14,441 nucleotides of DNA from an uncultured Bacilli bacterium (GTDB taxonomy: Bacteria > Bacillota_I > Bacilli_A > RF39 > UBA660): positions 1 to 14,441 of the forward strand of contig CAKPAT010000023.1 of the NCBI GenBank assembly GCA_934133155.1, given 5' to 3'. Below, piece by piece: positions 14,201 through 14,441 of the stretch; within the stretch, counting starts at the first letter, position 1; every line of letters begins with the position of its first letter. The notes beneath the pieces were generated by a model, which saw only the letters and a program-made list of their open reading frames with translations, did not search any database and was not told the DNA's origin. The position numbers and the translations under genes are program-made.

Positions 14201-14441
14201 AGACATACCAATTTGAGCATTTTTATTAGTATTCCAACCAACAAATTCATAACCGTCTTTAGAAGCTGTAACACTTAAATCAATTAAAGAACCATAATTT
14301 ACATTACCAGTAGTTTTAGAAACACTCTTACCACCATTAGTTTGATAATCATAAGTAACTTTATAAGAATTAACTAAAGTTTGGGCAACTAAATAAGAGT
14401 TATCAGAAACTATATAATTTTCATTAACAAAGCCTACCCTA
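11216..14441 (-). CDS. Large InlB-repeat/Ig-like surface protein, C-terminal 1074 residues (partial)
   Basis: The frame is open to the window edge (first full codon at 14438-14440), so the true start lies outside; the ATG at 14206 is internal, within a repeat. Listeria-Bacteroides (InlB B-type) repeats with the GY.FVGWNT...A pattern occur at the N-terminal side and again at about 12000-12860. Between them are an Ig-like segment (STSKDVAPNFS region) and a fibronectin-like plus Cys-x5-Cys module (about 12850-13270). An Ig-like module with one Cys near each end follows (11660-11923), then a unique Cys-rich, Tyr-rich C-terminus. There is no LPXTG, C-terminal membrane span or charged tail, so attachment must be N-terminal or absent. 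An adhesin role is inferred. Confidence 0.88.
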   Translation of the reverse strand, partial: RVGFVNENYIVSDNSYLVAQTLVNSYKVTYDYQTNGGKSVSKTTGNVNYGSLIDLSVTASKDGYEFVGWNTNKNAQIGMSSLTMGTSNVTLYAIYKKVIDITFVGNGASISMDKSSCALYNNDSYCNISAPVITRDNFEVLGFSKDMNAHNIDFKSGVIPLNKSGTYYAITKRDINVTYYKGTYTKSISKVNDVCTIWNLVKTCDITLPVITPNDGYVSTGFSLKKDDYTGGFPDKSTISLSEPQIYYGNSADISKPTISFYPNGNSGYSKDGTDISVTISDTGSGLKNGQTLYYAFSTSKDVAPNFSNSISMSNTNGTLSTKVTVPASASSKLTGKFYLWIKSGISDTFNNTSENTVSKVFYFDNTPPAPTISISNIKTNSLTVIANASAESGIKNYEFKIGNSNWVSSTNNTYTFNGLTHNTSYTISVRATSNVGLKGENSITGKTSVLNAPTYSETSNGDTKTVRITFPDGCGSLLKCSYSKNNGISQNVTSKTVDVPFTSSGTIKASATDGTNTVNSSYTVTINHTVNYYCSTNGGSGDTTASVNEGSSIDLSKTCDKSGWNFLGWNTDSNAKSGITSKSMGNENVNLYGIYSKDITVNFVINDTNAVSNKNTSPTCTMYNKSTTCSISSPSLSVKSGYYAIGWNSVKTATTSNFNAGTSKDFSSNATYYSITRKSSAYTATFNGNGASLSKYSASCYAFNGSSSCSVTSPTITRSGFTIVGFSTSNTATTSSWGVNKTKSISSSVTYYAITKKDVSVTFAKGHGVSSIGGTSGKCTIWNNNSNCAVTTPSITANTYYTVVGWNTSSTATSGVAAGSKVYPSTNTTYYGCAKDTTAPTCSISLSGTMGNNSWYRSNVKVTLNMSDNGDGIGSYGLTTSSSETYNSTSTVTVKSDTGGVTYRGYVKDKAGNTKSCSVSFKRDATPPQTPYITSIMCKSGSYQTYNTCNGKTQVCHFNFNIYDDYDSYWNYSYDDTYVAADVNQGQNYASGYSYSEVYWVPSRTPGTTTVCRWTGLNDCGYKYNSVYPAKIVQRYRTYDKAGNVSAEAGADICLKAESYTGEWSDYDGLSCY
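12074..14092 (-). repeat. Five Cys-x8-Cys modules inside InlB-like repeats
   Basis: Protein-level motif C-x-x-(Y/W/F)-N-x4-C followed by an (S/T/L)-P-(V/S/T)-(I/L) strand. It is found at 14063-14092, 13829-13858, 12551-12580, 12311-12340 and 12074-12103. Exactly eight residues separate the cysteines in every copy, and each sits between a GNG-type strand and a GW/GF turn of an InlB-like unit. Confidence 0.8.

Noticed and set aside
14206..14206. ATG at 14206 as the start of the large surface protein
   Set aside because: The same frame continues upstream to the window edge through an InlB-type repeat (GYEFVGWNT) that this ATG would cut in half.
1..14441. Mycoplasma-type code with TGA as tryptophan
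   Set aside because: Tryptophan codons read are TGG, and the methyltransferase gene stops at TGA at a sensible C-terminus.
1..14441. CRISPR array, tRNA or insertion sequence
   Set aside because: No regularly spaced direct DNA repeats, cloverleaf-like segments, transposase frames or terminal inverted repeats were found; the repeats present are protein-level.

Overview
All recognisable genes lie on the minus strand. The DNA is AT-rich and uses the standard bacterial code: tryptophan is TGG throughout and the YbxB-like gene ends in TGA. The core order secE-nusG-rplK-rplA-rplJ-rplL-(ybxB-like methyltransferase)-rpoB is the Bacillota arrangement. AT-richness, Asn at the RpoB position equivalent to E. 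coli His526, and large prepilin-like and InlB-like surface proteins suggest an uncultured gut Bacilli/Mollicutes-relative (RF39 or Erysipelotrichia type). That placement is an inference; it is not a TGA=Trp mycoplasma.

Region 1 (about 8255-14441, first in transcription order) is a surface-protein region. A very large secreted-type protein, whose N-terminus lies outside the window, ends at 11216 and has its own terminator. Next comes a 947-residue protein with a type IV prepilin leader, Ig-like modules and a C-terminal globular domain, with its own promoter and terminator. The two proteins share several domain modules and are rich in regularly paired cysteines.

Region 2 (5724-8221) holds four closely spaced genes: two helical-repeat proteins (28- and 25-residue periods), a TcdA-type tRNA t6A dehydratase, and an unrecognised 175-residue protein that overlaps tcdA.

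Region 3 (1-5723) is the transcription-translation core: secE, nusG, the L11-L1 pair, the L10-L7/L12 pair, a 16S rRNA methyltransferase-like gene and the first 619 codons of rpoB. It is divided by four near-consensus SigA promoters (secE, rplK, rplJ, rpoB), all with 17-bp spacers and all on or beside the stop codon of the preceding gene. No strong terminators lie between them, so read-through and internal initiation probably both feed the downstream genes.

The ribosomal-protein units carry visible autoregulatory RNA: a canonical L10 leader with an attenuator-like hairpin before rplJ, and two L1-stalk look-alikes, one before rplK and one in the rplK-rplA gap. The second is part of a possible two-state fold next to the rplA ribosome-binding site. 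Several track-style longest ORF starts were corrected by Shine-Dalgarno evidence: rplK (GTG), rplJ (TTG), nusG, and both repeat-protein genes.

No tRNA, rRNA, CRISPR, insertion sequence or attachment site was seen, and no stretch over 300 bases lacks a gene.
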